64,000 nt of DNA, from positions 5,151,001 through 5,215,000 of the forward strand of contig NC_092674.1 of assembly GCF_964355755.1 (NCBI RefSeq), read 5' to 3'. The notes beneath the pieces are model-generated. The model did no database searches. It was not told the DNA's origin and saw nothing but the letters and a program-made list of their open reading frames with translations. The stretch is from Antedon mediterranea (taxonomy: Eukaryota > Echinodermata > Crinoidea > Comatulida > Antedonidae). Shown here in pieces: positions 11,306 through 22,175 of the stretch (positions are counted from its first letter, which is position 1; each line of letters starts with the position of its first letter). The translations under genes were made by a program, and so were the position numbers.

Positions 11306-12376
11306 GGGTGTCGAAACCTAAGACCACGAAAGCTAAGACCCCCTAAGACCACGAAAGCTAAGCCCCAAGACCAAGATTACAAAAATCTTTCGCACCTGCC
11401 TTGTATTTTAACTCCCAACATTTATTCTGAATACCACACCTTAGAATTGGCACTTTTATGAAAAAGAATCACATAAAAAGTAACAAATACATTTTTAAAT
11501 TGATGATTTTACAGACGTTTTTCTCGCACAAAAACTGTTTGCGAATTTCGCATGACAAGCCTACAGTACAGTAGCAGTTGTAGGCCTACCATGTTCAATG
11601 TTTTTGTTTCTATGGAACGTCAAACGAGCAAAAATTATATAGAGGGCTGAAAACTCTGTGGAGTCCATCAGTGTGGATGGAACAATGTAAAATTAAAATT
11701 GTAATGATAATAGTATAATCATGCAAGTACGAAGAAATAAATACTGGCAAATAAATTTTAATTTAAAAATCATGATTTGTTTCGTTTTCTTTCTGTTTTT
11801 ATACTTGTACTATTATTGTTGCTCTTTTGGCGCTCCATAGAAACAAAAACATTGAGCATGGGGGGAGCTCGAGGAGTTACAGTATACAAAGAAACATGTC
11901 TGTAAAATCATCAATTTAAAGGATTTATTTATTTGTTTTTATGTGTTTCTCCGTCTGAAAGTACTTATAAATCCTAATTTTAAAGTGTAGTATTCAGGAT
12001 AAAGTTAGTCAACAAATTTGGAGTCAAAATACAAGAAAGGCAGGTGCGTAAGAAAAACATCCTCTGAACCAACACAATGGAGTAAATATATACCAACAAA
12101 CAACCCGTCAAGTTTGTTTGTTGTAAAGAAAAAAATATACATTTACTCAACGGGCGAAAATAATGTGAGTTTAATCTATGTTTTGCGGTAGTATTTAATT
12201 ATATTTATGGTAATAAATGAAACCTACTGTGTTTAAAATTATGTATGGATAAACAAGTATTGTTTTTAAGCTGTAGTATATCTTAGAATTTGTAATTTTA
12301 GGTCTTGGGTCTTAGCTTTCGTGATCTTAGGTCTTAGGGGGTCTTAGCTTTCGTGGTCTTAGGTTTCGTGACACCC
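11306..12376. mobile_element. Foldback transposon inserted in the tandem array
   Basis: Termini GGGTGTCGAAACCTAAGACC and GGTCTTAGGTTTCGTGACACCC (inverted), each followed inward by a repeated CACGAAAGCTAAGACC word. Inner arms mirror each other, for example CATGTTCAATGTTTTTGTTT with AAACAAAAACATTGAGCATG. Flanks TAACTAAA and TAACTAAG suggest an 8-bp target duplication, allowing two extra bases on the left. Confidence 0.85.
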
Positions 12377-13479
12377 TAACTAAGATTAAGCCATGGGAAA
12401 AGCCTGTCTGTGCACCCTCAATCCTTTTAAAAGGAACCCATATGGATTTGCCAAAATGAACCAAGGGTACTTCTGGATTCTCTATGAGCCGTACATTCTG
12501 TTTAATTAGAAATACATGGATACCTAGATACCTGAATGAAGTTGCTCAAATGTTTCTGAAAGACATTGTACTGTATAGTAGTAGTAGTATTCCCCTTCCA
12601 CACCTCTTTGAATTAAATCAGGCCCGATAGGCTCTTATGTTCAAGATTTCAAAGCAATAATCACACTTGTATTTTTCAAACAGTTAATCTATTAGATTGA
12701 ATAAAAATATCTAGGCATATATTATAAACGTTAGAAATCTCTATGCCATGTCGTTATTTAGATGAGAAAAACAGGTCAAAGGTTGAAATTACAGAAAAAT
12801 AGGTGTTTCAGTCATTTTTTGAAAAAACTTGGCTCCCTACGACAAATATTTATTAATTTATGTTATTATATAACCTTATTAAATTATGTCAAAGGTCAAT
12901 AACCACACTTCCGGTCATTTTCAAGCAATATTATCTGTTACACTGAATATAAATGTATATCATGGAAACAATTTGCTCCTATTTTCAATTCTATCCGACC
13001 TGCCGTTACTTAGATATAGCGAAAGGAGGTCAAAGGTCAAAGTTGCTAAAAATGGGGTTTCCAGTCAATTTTCCAAAGAAAGTTCTGTTAGAGCTAATAT
13101 AAATATATACATTGTGAACAATGAACACCAAAATTATCTCATTACGTCCAGTATTTCCAGAGATATAGCATGTTTTATAATTGGTAAATTTTGAACTTTG
13201 ACCCCTTATATCTCGAAAACGCTTCCTATCCTGATCGATTACCTTCCATATTCGTAATCTACGGAAAATTCTGGTCTAGAAAAGTTGGATGGCAATTTGT
13301 CCGCTTTCGGTTATCAATTTTCGTATTTTAAATGTTTTAGGACCCCGTTGAAAACAAGCTATATTACAAGTTTTATCCTGATTTTCTCCGTTATTGTTTT
13401 TTGACAATTTCTAATAAAGTCAATCCATATCTATCCGTTTCTTCACACATCTTCTTGGGCGTACGCCGACTCAGCACTA

Positions 13480-13570
13480 AAGCTATGTTCCCACTACTAG
13501 AGACGAAACGCAGGGACGTAGATGCAAAGCAAGTGAGTTGACCAATGACAAGCAACTGTTCGCAACAATC
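13480..13570. mobile_element. MITE fragment, GGTTCCCACTAG family, copy 2
   Basis: AAAGCTATGTTCCCACTACT then GACGAAACGCAGGGACGTAG and GACCAATGACAAGCAACTG. The right half is missing or rearranged. Confidence 0.65.
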
Positions 13571-13634
13571 TACCACCTCTGCCACCAACTACTGTGTATT
13601 CGGGGATTGGTTACGTCACTTCTTAAAAAAAGAC

Positions 13635-14130
13635 TTCCTAAAATACTTTTATAAATGAAGTAGGACATTATTATAACCTATTTATTTATTATACAATGTT
13701 ACCTTAAACAATAAAGTAAACAATGTGACAGGTAGGCCTACAGTAGGCCTAACTTGTCGATTGATGGTTACCATAACGATTTTTTGCATTTCATATCAAT
13801 CAATTGTGAGTATATAATTTGTAGTGGTTTTGTTTTTGCGAAATAAATTTTGAAAACTCTGAGCGACATATAACATCTTCGGTTTGGACTTTGAAAACAT
13901 AATACTGTTGTATATGCAGAGTAGCAAGCATTTGTTTTCCCCACCTTCAACGTGTAGGCGTACGTTATGAATTACATTACATTCGGCATATCCGGACTTA
14001 AAAACGACGTCAAAGGTCAAATTCCACTTAAAAATAAAAAGTACACGATTTATACGTCTTCAACAATTCGAAGGCGAATGTTTGACTCAAATAGAGTAGA
14101 TTTTGGGGAATCGACTGTATTTAGCTGCCT
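13635..14130. repeat. Segmental duplicate, copy 2 (partner at 430-1180)
   Basis: Parallels copy 1 from AAATACTTTTA through GGAATCGACTGTATTT. It lacks the MITE found in copy 1 at the GTGACAG position near 13727. No coding assignment; the short open frames are not conserved between the copies. Confidence 0.8.
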
Positions 14131-14519
14131 ATTGAGTGTGGGAGTGAGTGCAAGTGTAAGGTTTAAAAGTGTCCGTCGGTTTGAAGACGGTGCATGGGGA
14201 TGGAGAGGGTGAATGGCGGTCGAGAGGGTTAGTGTGGAAGGTGATACACCTCTGCAATAAAAATAAAAAACCACTTTTCTTGTTCTATCTAAAACTACGA
14301 ATACACATATATATAGGTTTTTATTATTTTGAGCATAAAACAAGATGTACTATCTAATATAGAGAAAATACTGTAGAGAAATTGAATACATCATTATTGT
14401 AAAACAAAAACTTAGAATGAATCACATGTACTGATCTATACAGTATACTGGTACCTCATAATTTATGTCAATCATAAAACAAAATATTCGTATGTATTAT
14501 TTGTCAAAGTTGTGACATC
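14131..14519. other. Spacer, nothing recognised
   Basis: A GT/GGGAG-rich stretch (14130-14240) followed by AT-rich DNA. No gene, repeat family or terminus could be supported. Confidence 0.35.
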
Positions 14520-15066
14520 CATTGATGCACTTTTTTTTAATATGCTGGTATGTCAACAAAACTTGTTTTAAATTTGTCGCCAATGGGTGTATACATCATG
14601 TCACCACTAATGCTACTTTCATTCAAATTGTGACATCAACTGGTGAGTACATTTTGTTACCAATATGTAATGCACCTTTTATGCTGGTATGTCCACAAAA
14701 CTTGTAAACATCTCCTAATATGGAGTGTTACAAATGTGTCACATTCCAAATTGTGATATCAACTGGTGCATACATTTTGTCACCACTAATGCTTCTTTCA
14801 TGCTGGTATGTCTACAAACTTGTAAACATCTCATTATATGGAGTGTTACAAATTTGTCACATCCTAAATTGTGACATCAACTGGTGCATACACCTTGTCC
14901 CCACTAATGCTCCTTTCATGCTGGTATGTCTACAAACTTGTAAACATCTCCTTATATGGAGTGTTACAAATGTGTTGCATCCCAAATGGTGACATCAACT
15001 GGTGTGTACACACTGTCACCACTAATGCTCCTTTCAAGCTGGTATGTCCACAAAACTTGTAAACAT
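14520..15066. repeat. 118-bp tandem array containing the 3' end of PELP1
   Basis: Units start at the word CTGGTATGTC at about 14684, 14803, 14921 and 15039, giving periods of 119, 118 and 118; a more diverged unit begins near 14544. The last unit (15034-15066) is the actual terminal coding sequence of PELP1. Each downstream unit therefore carries a copy of the codons for the conserved C-terminal motif plus 3' untranslated sequence. The array would form the beginning of the PELP1 3' UTR. Confidence 0.85.
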
Positions 15067-18000
15067 CTCCTCTTCATCGTTATCCTCATCCTCACCAGTT
15101 TCAATTTCTTTTACATCTTCACTCTTCTGTTGTTGCGTCTCAATCTGGTCACCAATTTCTTTCAGTACTTTTGATACTGGTTCTGTAAACATATTTTCAG
15201 AACTTTGTAAACTTTTTTCTTCAGTATTACTAATTTCTTTACTTCCTCTCCTTGACATCCATTCCAATTCAATTTCAGTATCATCAGCATCAACTTCTTT
15301 TATACAATTCTTCTCTTTTTCTTCAGTGTCTATTCTAATAACTTCTTCTTGTTCTACTACTATCTGACCTTCAACCTTTGTTCGCTTTTTGTCCGTTTCA
15401 GATATTTCATCAGTTCTAACCCTTTTATACTGGTCACCACTGTTCTGGTTCATTTGCATACTCTCACTACTGCCCTCTATAGACTCATTTTCTATATGTT
15501 TCGCTTGTAAATCAACATTTGATGATAGACTAGAGGTTCCCAGTACTAAATTTTCCTGCACATTTTGAGGCATGGACAGTCTGGATTGTAGACTAGTACT
15601 TTCTTGAAGTTCAACCACAGGAAGACTGGATTGAAGACTATGTACTCTAGGATGCATCAAGGCTGCACATGTGATAGAGGCTTCTATACAAAAACTTGAA
15701 ACCTAAAAAAATACAAATAAAAATCATGATTTTGTGAACTTTCAACATAAAATTAAACAAATTTTAATCCGATTGATGGAAAATTAGCAACTTACAAGTG
15801 AGCTGGGGTCTTGTCTGCCAAAACGAAACAATTGCACAGCACAATGAAGCGATGGCGGCCATCTTGGATGCGGGGCTAAAACTTGAGCCAGCAGTACATG
15901 GTACAGGTTCTTGCGGCAATCTTGTGAACTGTACGGTACTGGAGGTTCTTCAATATGCTGGTGAACTTGTAGGAGCTTGCTAACGGTGAATTCATGGATA
16001 AGCTGGGAAAAAACCAGACAAAAACATGATGCATATTTTAAAATAAAAATACAGTAGGAGGCCTTTGGGCTACCACTATTAGGAGAACACTTTCAATGGG
16101 TAATATACAGACAACTCTCCCAATACTGGACTCTATGAACTGGAAACTCTCCCAATACCACTATTTTTTAACTTTGAACGATCGATTACAAATAAAAAAT
16201 TACCTTGTGTTGAGCAGGACTTAATTGGCATGACAATAACATAATTCTCAAAACTGAAATAAAAAAATAAATACTAATAAAATAATAATCTAATCTCCAG
16301 CTGAGTTTAGTCTAACATTTCAAAAATTTTCAAAAAACTACATTTTAAAAACTTGGAAGCCATTTTAAATTATAACTAATACCTTTACTATATTAAATAC
16401 ATTTTTTAATTGTAAATATTCTACCTTTCAGAGCAGCACCACAGACACCACTATTTGAAAATAAGTTAAATTTCTGTTGACTATTGAACCCTTGAACTTT
16501 GACCGATGACCCATACAAGCTGGCTTGTGATTGGCTACAATCCTGCACAATGTAGTCCATTAGCTTGTCTGCATTGCTACCTATCCCAGCTGCTGCCCCT
16601 ACCGTTGCTATCCACTTTTCAAGAACAGTATAAACTTTTGTACGCAAAACACTAAATAATATAGAAACCTTTACAACTAAAGTGATAAATTCTCTCCATG
16701 TTTAAATACATCAAAAAATGATAAAATTCTGAAATAATTATTTTTCTTTATGAAATTTAAACTACCTGTATGGTTTCTGAGAAATTTTACTTGTTTCTGA
16801 ATTTGTTGACTGTAAACATTGAACAAGCAATTGATTGATTGTACGCCCCTCCGATATTAGGTTACCATGACAACTGAAAACAAAGTTTGACAAGTAAAAA
16901 CACCAGATGAAAACTAGAATTTAAGTCGTCACAACAATACATGTAATATCAAAGTCTGTACAAACAAAAATTTAGTAGTACAATACTGAAATGCACAAAA
17001 ATCATGTTAAAGTTTTACACATTTGAGAGATAAGTGTAAAGTGTAAGCAAAACTTGTTACCTTGAAATCAACGACGATAAGATATCCAATGCTGCCCTCT
17101 GGAGAATGTAAAGATTTGCTAAAAGTATACAGTACTCAGTAGATTTTTGACCAGCCTTTAAAACATAACAAATGTGTTGACAATTGTTTTACACTAACAA
17201 GTTCTTATTAAGTTTCAATAATTTATATATTTTAAGCTTGAAAACTTTAAGTGACAAAAATATGTGATGTGCCTATATATGGACATGATGATGCCATATC
17301 ACTACCATATTTGGGCACATCACATTTTTTGTCAAACTAGTTTGATAGTGTATACAGAGGTTTAGGTTTAAAAAGCAAAGCAAAACAGTTAAAAATACTA
17401 TTACTCACAAGCATGTATGGTTGAACTGTGAAACATCTACAGCATAAACGGACAACTTCAGGGAGAGGCACTCTAGCAACAACTGAAAATGGTCCCCTAA
17501 AAAAGACAAGATTTGCATAATAAGATTTGAATATGAGATTTGCATAATGAGATTTGCATTTATGATTTGCATATGAGATTTGCATAATGAGATTTACATT
17601 TAATTACTTTGATTTGGATAAGTGTTAGTCCAATGTTGTAAAAAATTATTTTACATAATTGGTTAAAAATTATCCAAAATAGCAGTTTGATTGAGTATGG
17701 CATGGTGATGCCAAAATAAAGTTACTGGAAATCTGATTTGACCTTTGACCAAAATTGAGCCCTATAAACTTACTGAAGCATGTTACAGACACATGCACAC
17801 AAAACATCAAAGTGTTGCGTAAGGTGCAGTGTTCTTGATGGCTCAATGTCAGGGACATCTGGCATATTGATACTGACTGCAGTTGGAAGACAGTAGTTTT
17901 CTATAAAAAATAATATTGAAATGATAAATATTTGGGGGTGGTTATTATTAGGGTGGGCTTATTTTGATAGGTAGGGCTTATTCTGAGGGATAGGGCTTAT

Positions 18001-21000
18001 TCTGAGAGATGGGACATTTTCTGAGGGGCTAGGCTTATTCTGAGGGGTTAGGCTTATTCTGAGAGGTGGGGCTTTTTTTCTTATTATGAGGGGCGAGGCT
18101 AATTCGGAGGGCGGGGCTTATACTAAGGGATGACCTTTATACTCTCTAGGCTATTATTCTCACCTGTTTCCAACCCATCAAACAAACTCCCTAGAATTTG
18201 ATGTGCAGTGACAAGCAGACGATCAAAGTAGTGAGTCCATGCTTCTGTATGCTTAATACCTGCATTTCCACCTCCTCCAATTGTTGCTAGCAAAGGGTAA
18301 CACTCAGAAGCCGCCTTAAAAAAAAAACCACATTATGATAAATTACAATATCCCTATAATCGAAAAAAACAATTTTAAAAGATCACATTTAGAACAATGC
18401 ATCGCAGAATTGTTGACATTTCAAAGAAATATTAATTTGATAAATTACTATCTTCAGGGGCAGATTTGGGAATTTTTCAATGAAGGGGTGCTTACATATA
18501 TTATTTATAGTCTGCCAATAATAAATATCAAAGAGGGAGTGTGCGGAACTATCGTTTCCACCCCTGATCTTCCATTAATCTAATCTTTGTACAGTATTTA
18601 GACAATGACTTGTGCATGTTATATAACCAAAATATACTGCTGGGACTAAACAAACAACTAGAGAGGAAAACAGTAGCATTATTAATAAAGTTTAATATGT
18701 AAATAATAAATACTTTGTTCTTTCTTCATCATGCAAACCTCTTAAACAACCTTATACAGTCTACACTGTCAAACTTTATGTGACAAAATAATGTGATGTG
18801 CCCATATATGGACATGATGATGTCATATCACTACCTAATTTGGGTATATCACTACCTAATTTGGGTATATCACTACCATATTTGGCCACATCACACTTTC
18901 GTTGTCAAACTAGTTTGATAGTGTATAGAGCTTTAAAACTCTACCTTTGCAATATCAGTATCTAAGCTTCTCAATGAAGGCAAGACCTTGTCCTCCAGTT
19001 TGGACTTGATAGGACCACATGGACCAGGAAAGTAACGCATACAAGATAACAGTAACTGCAAAGCAGAGACTAACCACTACAAAAATAAATTAAATTAAAA
19101 GATTTTTATTTAAAGAAATATTTATAGATTTTATTTTTTAAATAAATTAAAGCCTCGATCACACTGCTAAATTAACCCCAAAAAAAGTTCAATCTAAACA
19201 CTGGCTGCAATTATCTTAAGGTTGAATTAACAACTACCTGCCCAGTTAAACTAATAACATGGTTTAGTAAAACCATGTTACTAAGTCAATGTCGCCATAC
19301 CTTGGTAAAACCAGAGCAAAACAAACCGCACTATAATCCAAGTGTGAACAGTGGTTAAAGTGCTCATGTTTGAATTTAATATTTTTCAAGTGTGGATTAT
19401 AAAAACCAGTGAATATCTGTAAAGGTCTGTCTACACTGTCAAATTAGTTTGACAAAAAGTGTGATGTGCCCAAATATGGTAGTGATATGACATCATCATG
19501 TCCATATATGGGCACATAACAAAAAGTTTGATAGTGTAGACAGAGCTTAAGCCTACCTCATCAGAATCTTTGATTAAACACAACACAATTGAAGGTATGA
19601 GTTCTGTAGCTACTTGTCTCGACAACTCAGGGAACACAGTCACCTGTTCTAGGATCTTACTTGTTGTAGAGCAGGCTACCTCAAGTGTTTTCACAGTATT
19701 ATGAGACTATAAAACACAAAACATGATATATCAAAAGTGTGTAAAGCTCTGTCTACACTATCAAACTTTATGTGACAAAAAAAGTGTGATGTGCCCGTAT
19801 ATGGACATGATGACATCATATCACTACCATATTAAGCCATATCACACTTGCTTGTCAAATAACCTTGATAGTGAAGACAGGAATTTAGAGATTGAAAGAG
19901 AAGGATTGACAATTCTGATCAGCAAAATTAAGGTAAGATATTTTTTTGACAAGTAATAACTTTTAAGTTAGGAATCATGATCTTGTTGTACCTGGAATAT
20001 TTGAAGTAGAAGTCTAAGCCACGATATACAGTGCTGGTTGAACACTTCACTGGAACACTGGTCGACAATCAAACCCAGTAAACATAATGCTTCAAGTCTG
20101 AAAAAAAATATCCAACAATTCATTAAATATAAAAAATGTTCATATCATCAATACAATTATAAAATAAAAAGTAGTGTGTTTGAATTTGAAACAATTATTG
20201 TATATGAAAAAGGTACAAATCATGTATATATCTATAATTACAGTAGACCTTCTCCTTTCGGACACACCCCTTTGCGTGGACACCTTTCCATGAATTTAAG
20301 GAGAAATATAGGGTTTTTTCCCCCCGGAAATTGAGGTTGGGTTCCGAAGTACATGTACATGTTTTAATTAAGTCTTTAAATTACCTTGTTTTCCTAGAAT
20401 TTAAAGCGTTGTTAATTCTGCCAATCCAATCTTCAATACTTTTTGTCTGTTGGTAAAAAAAAAATATTTTCATATATTGTAATAATAAAAACGAATTTAT
20501 TAATATTCTCAATACAATTTTTAACTTAATTAAATTGTGACAGTGTGGACGTGGTTAATAATAATAACATTGTCTATTTTATGTTTATAAAATGCTAAAC
20601 TATTTATTATAGTAGTAGGCTAGAGTGCCTAGTAAGTATAGTGAACCTTACTAATCATGGAAAATATTAATTTAAAAAAATGTTATTTATTAATTATTAA
20701 TAAAAACAAAAAATATGCCTATAATTTTATTGCTAATTTGATGTTAAGTTTTTACTGAAATTTTTGCTACACTATTTTAATTTATGAATGTGTAGTAATA
20801 AGGTAGTTTTGTGCAGAACATTGCACCTCCTACATAGTACTTTAGACCTTAAAGACTAGAACTGTTGATATCTAACTAAACTAGGCCTAGGCCACGAGTC
20901 ACTGCCATTATTCATTATTAGGCCCTAACACCTGTCTGAGCATTGATTGAGCCTAGCTAGAAGAGTATGTTGTAATGCCCATAATTTGTATGAATTGTTG

Positions 21001-21130
21001 AACATACCGATATTTGCAGTATCTTTAGCTCCGACAAAGATTGAAGCACACTTGGAAGAGCATCTTTATCTGCATTTTGGCCTAAAACTGTAGAAAATAA
21101 CGTTGAAGAAACATCCACGTGCGACACCAT
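15034..21130 (-). CDS. PELP1: PELP1 (RIX1-type pre-60S ribosome maturation factor)
   Basis: Fourteen exons join in frame to 764 codons: 21008-21130 (ATG at 21130), 20385-20446, 19992-20097, 19557-19706, 18945-19076, 18164-18314, 17774-17900, 17409-17496, 17061-17155, 16766-16873, 16425-16651, 16204-16253, 15796-16002 and 15034-15702. PELP1 is the scaffold of the nucleolar PELP1-TEX10-WDR18 (Rix1) complex, which acts with SENP3 in 60S maturation; in vertebrates it also acts as a nuclear-receptor coregulator. Diagnostic matches are a helical RIX1 domain (LEALCLLGLIVDQCSSEVF, QHCISWLR, CYPLLATIGGG, HTEAW), RTKVYTVLEKW, GVCGAALKG, SSFC.EA..TCAA and HPRVHSLQ. A short acidic tail carries a KKRTK basic patch and the conserved terminal motif MFTSFVDIP. 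The protein is shorter than vertebrate PELP1 (about 1130 residues), lacking its long Pro/Glu tracts. The stop codon and last codons lie inside a tandem repeat. Introns carry four copies of one MITE. Confidence 0.93.
17235..17361. mobile_element. MITE, CTGTCTACACTATCAAACT family (copy in PELP1 intron 8)
   Basis: Near-palindromic element with the family core GTGATGTGCC...TATGGACATGATGATG...CATATCACTACCATAT and a terminal inverted repeat ending in TTTGATAGTGTATACAGAG. Its left terminus is degenerate. Other copies are at 18757, 19422, 19743, 24588, 35109, 53728 and 56788. Confidence 0.75.
17945..18145. repeat. Minisatellite in PELP1 intron 6, unit about 20 bp
   Basis: Imperfect repeats of a TAGGGCTTATTCTGAGGGA-like unit, about eight copies, G-rich on the plus strand. 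The array ends about 20 bp from the donor of exon 6 (18164-18314), so length changes could affect splicing of that exon. Confidence 0.75.
18757..18934. mobile_element. MITE, CTGTCTACACTATCAAACT family (PELP1 intron 5)
   Basis: Complete copy with inverted termini (AGTCTACACTGTCAAACT / AGTTTGATAGTGTATAGAG). The internal phrase TTGGGTATATCACTACC is tandemly repeated here, making this copy longer than its relatives. Confidence 0.8.
19422..19550. mobile_element. MITE, CTGTCTACACTATCAAACT family (PELP1 intron 4)
   Basis: Complete 129-bp copy, AAGGTCTGTCTACACTGTCAAA at one end and TTTGATAGTGTAGACAGAGCTT at the other. It lies directly beside the donor of exon 4 (19557), with only a few bases between. 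Confidence 0.82.
19743..19886. mobile_element. MITE, CTGTCTACACTATCAAACT family (PELP1 intron 3)
   Basis: Complete copy beginning AAAGCTCTGTCTACACTATC, in opposite orientation to the copy at 19422. The two lie on either side of exon 4 (19557-19706), so the exon sits between inverted copies. Confidence 0.82.
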
Positions 21131-22175
21131 GTTTATCGTCTATTGATAAACAGCGACCTCTATATTTCTACGTCATAAAATCTTTTTTTCCCCAAGAACA
21201 AATTAATTAACTTTAAAAAAATATAACAAAACATTTACTAGATGTTTATATTATTGTATTATTATTCAACAATTGATATTTTGAATTCTAAATTTATTTA
21301 CAAAAATATGTTGGGTAAAATTTAGACAGAAATTAGTAAACAAATTAGTATTGCAATTTTGTACGCATATTAAAATAAAGTAAGTCTTATTTAAAACAAA
21401 TAGAGGTAATTAATAATAAAAATATACTGAATGACACAACATTTTTAACAATAAAACCTGATTAATAACAAATCTTTGTATAAAACGGTAGATACCATTT
21501 AAAATTTTAACCAGGGAAGAGTAAATTGTAACTTAACGCCTTATACAGGAAAACTTTTCTGTATATAATTTAGGTTTTAATAGTAAATTTATATAATTTT
21601 AACAGTTTCAATTGGTTGAGTCATTATCAAATCTATGTATGGGTCTTTTACCTATTCCAAAATAAAGTGATACACATATTCATGATGTATTAACAATAAA
21701 ATAGTAAATATGTTAAATTCACTGCAGGTATAAAATATTGTAAAGCAAAAACTAAATAACTGGTAATAGTAATACTGTACCAATCTGGCAAAACAGTAAT
21801 GAAACAAATTATCTTTACACAAAAATACAACCATCATTGGCTGGTTTGGATGTCAAAATTAAAACATAAAATAAAGGGTTTTAAAAAAAACAAACCATAG
21901 ATCTAGAAGTTATTTATTGTGTATTTAAAGTATAGCTTCTAAATATATATATACTGTATATATTCCAAAGGGCAAGGGTTTGAATATTGGTAAAAGGGGG
22001 AGGAGGAACAATAAAAGAAACCCCTAAAACAGAGTTTCTGGGTGCCAAGTTGCTTCTTTAATTTATGGATTTGTATCCTAAAAGTTGTGGCGCCATCCCC
22101 TTTAAATATAGGAGAGAATGTCCCAATCAACCCCCTCTCCCCTCCCTAGGATCTGCACCAGTGCCATTTTTGCAT
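21131..22175. other. Intergenic: PELP1 upstream region and RNF168-like 3' flank
   Basis: AT-rich spacer between the PELP1 start and the stop of the RNF168-like gene. The PELP1 promoter must lie at its left edge; no TATA box or other recognisable element is obvious. No coding potential beyond short chance frames. Confidence 0.5.

Larger units (their letters stand above)
6735..13315. mobile_element. Giant foldback region with nested inverted repeats
   Basis: The outer arms are clear: TTGCCATCCAACTTTTCCGT and ACCCCTTATATCTCG-type sequence at 6748-6860 appear inverted at 13188-13310 (AAAGTTGGATGGCAATTTGT). The region between holds a second inverted repeat (about 7555-10372), a tandem array (10381-11170) and a third inverted repeat (11306-12376). 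No transposase frame was found; visible open frames are short and follow the repeats. It may be one large non-autonomous transposon that has received others. Confidence 0.75.

Noticed and set aside
12886-13194. 102-codon open frame with internal repeats
   Set aside because: It follows the ~150-bp foldback module; other copies of the module are not open in the same frame.
15798-15983. Plus-strand 61-codon frame
   Set aside because: Antisense to PELP1 exon 13.
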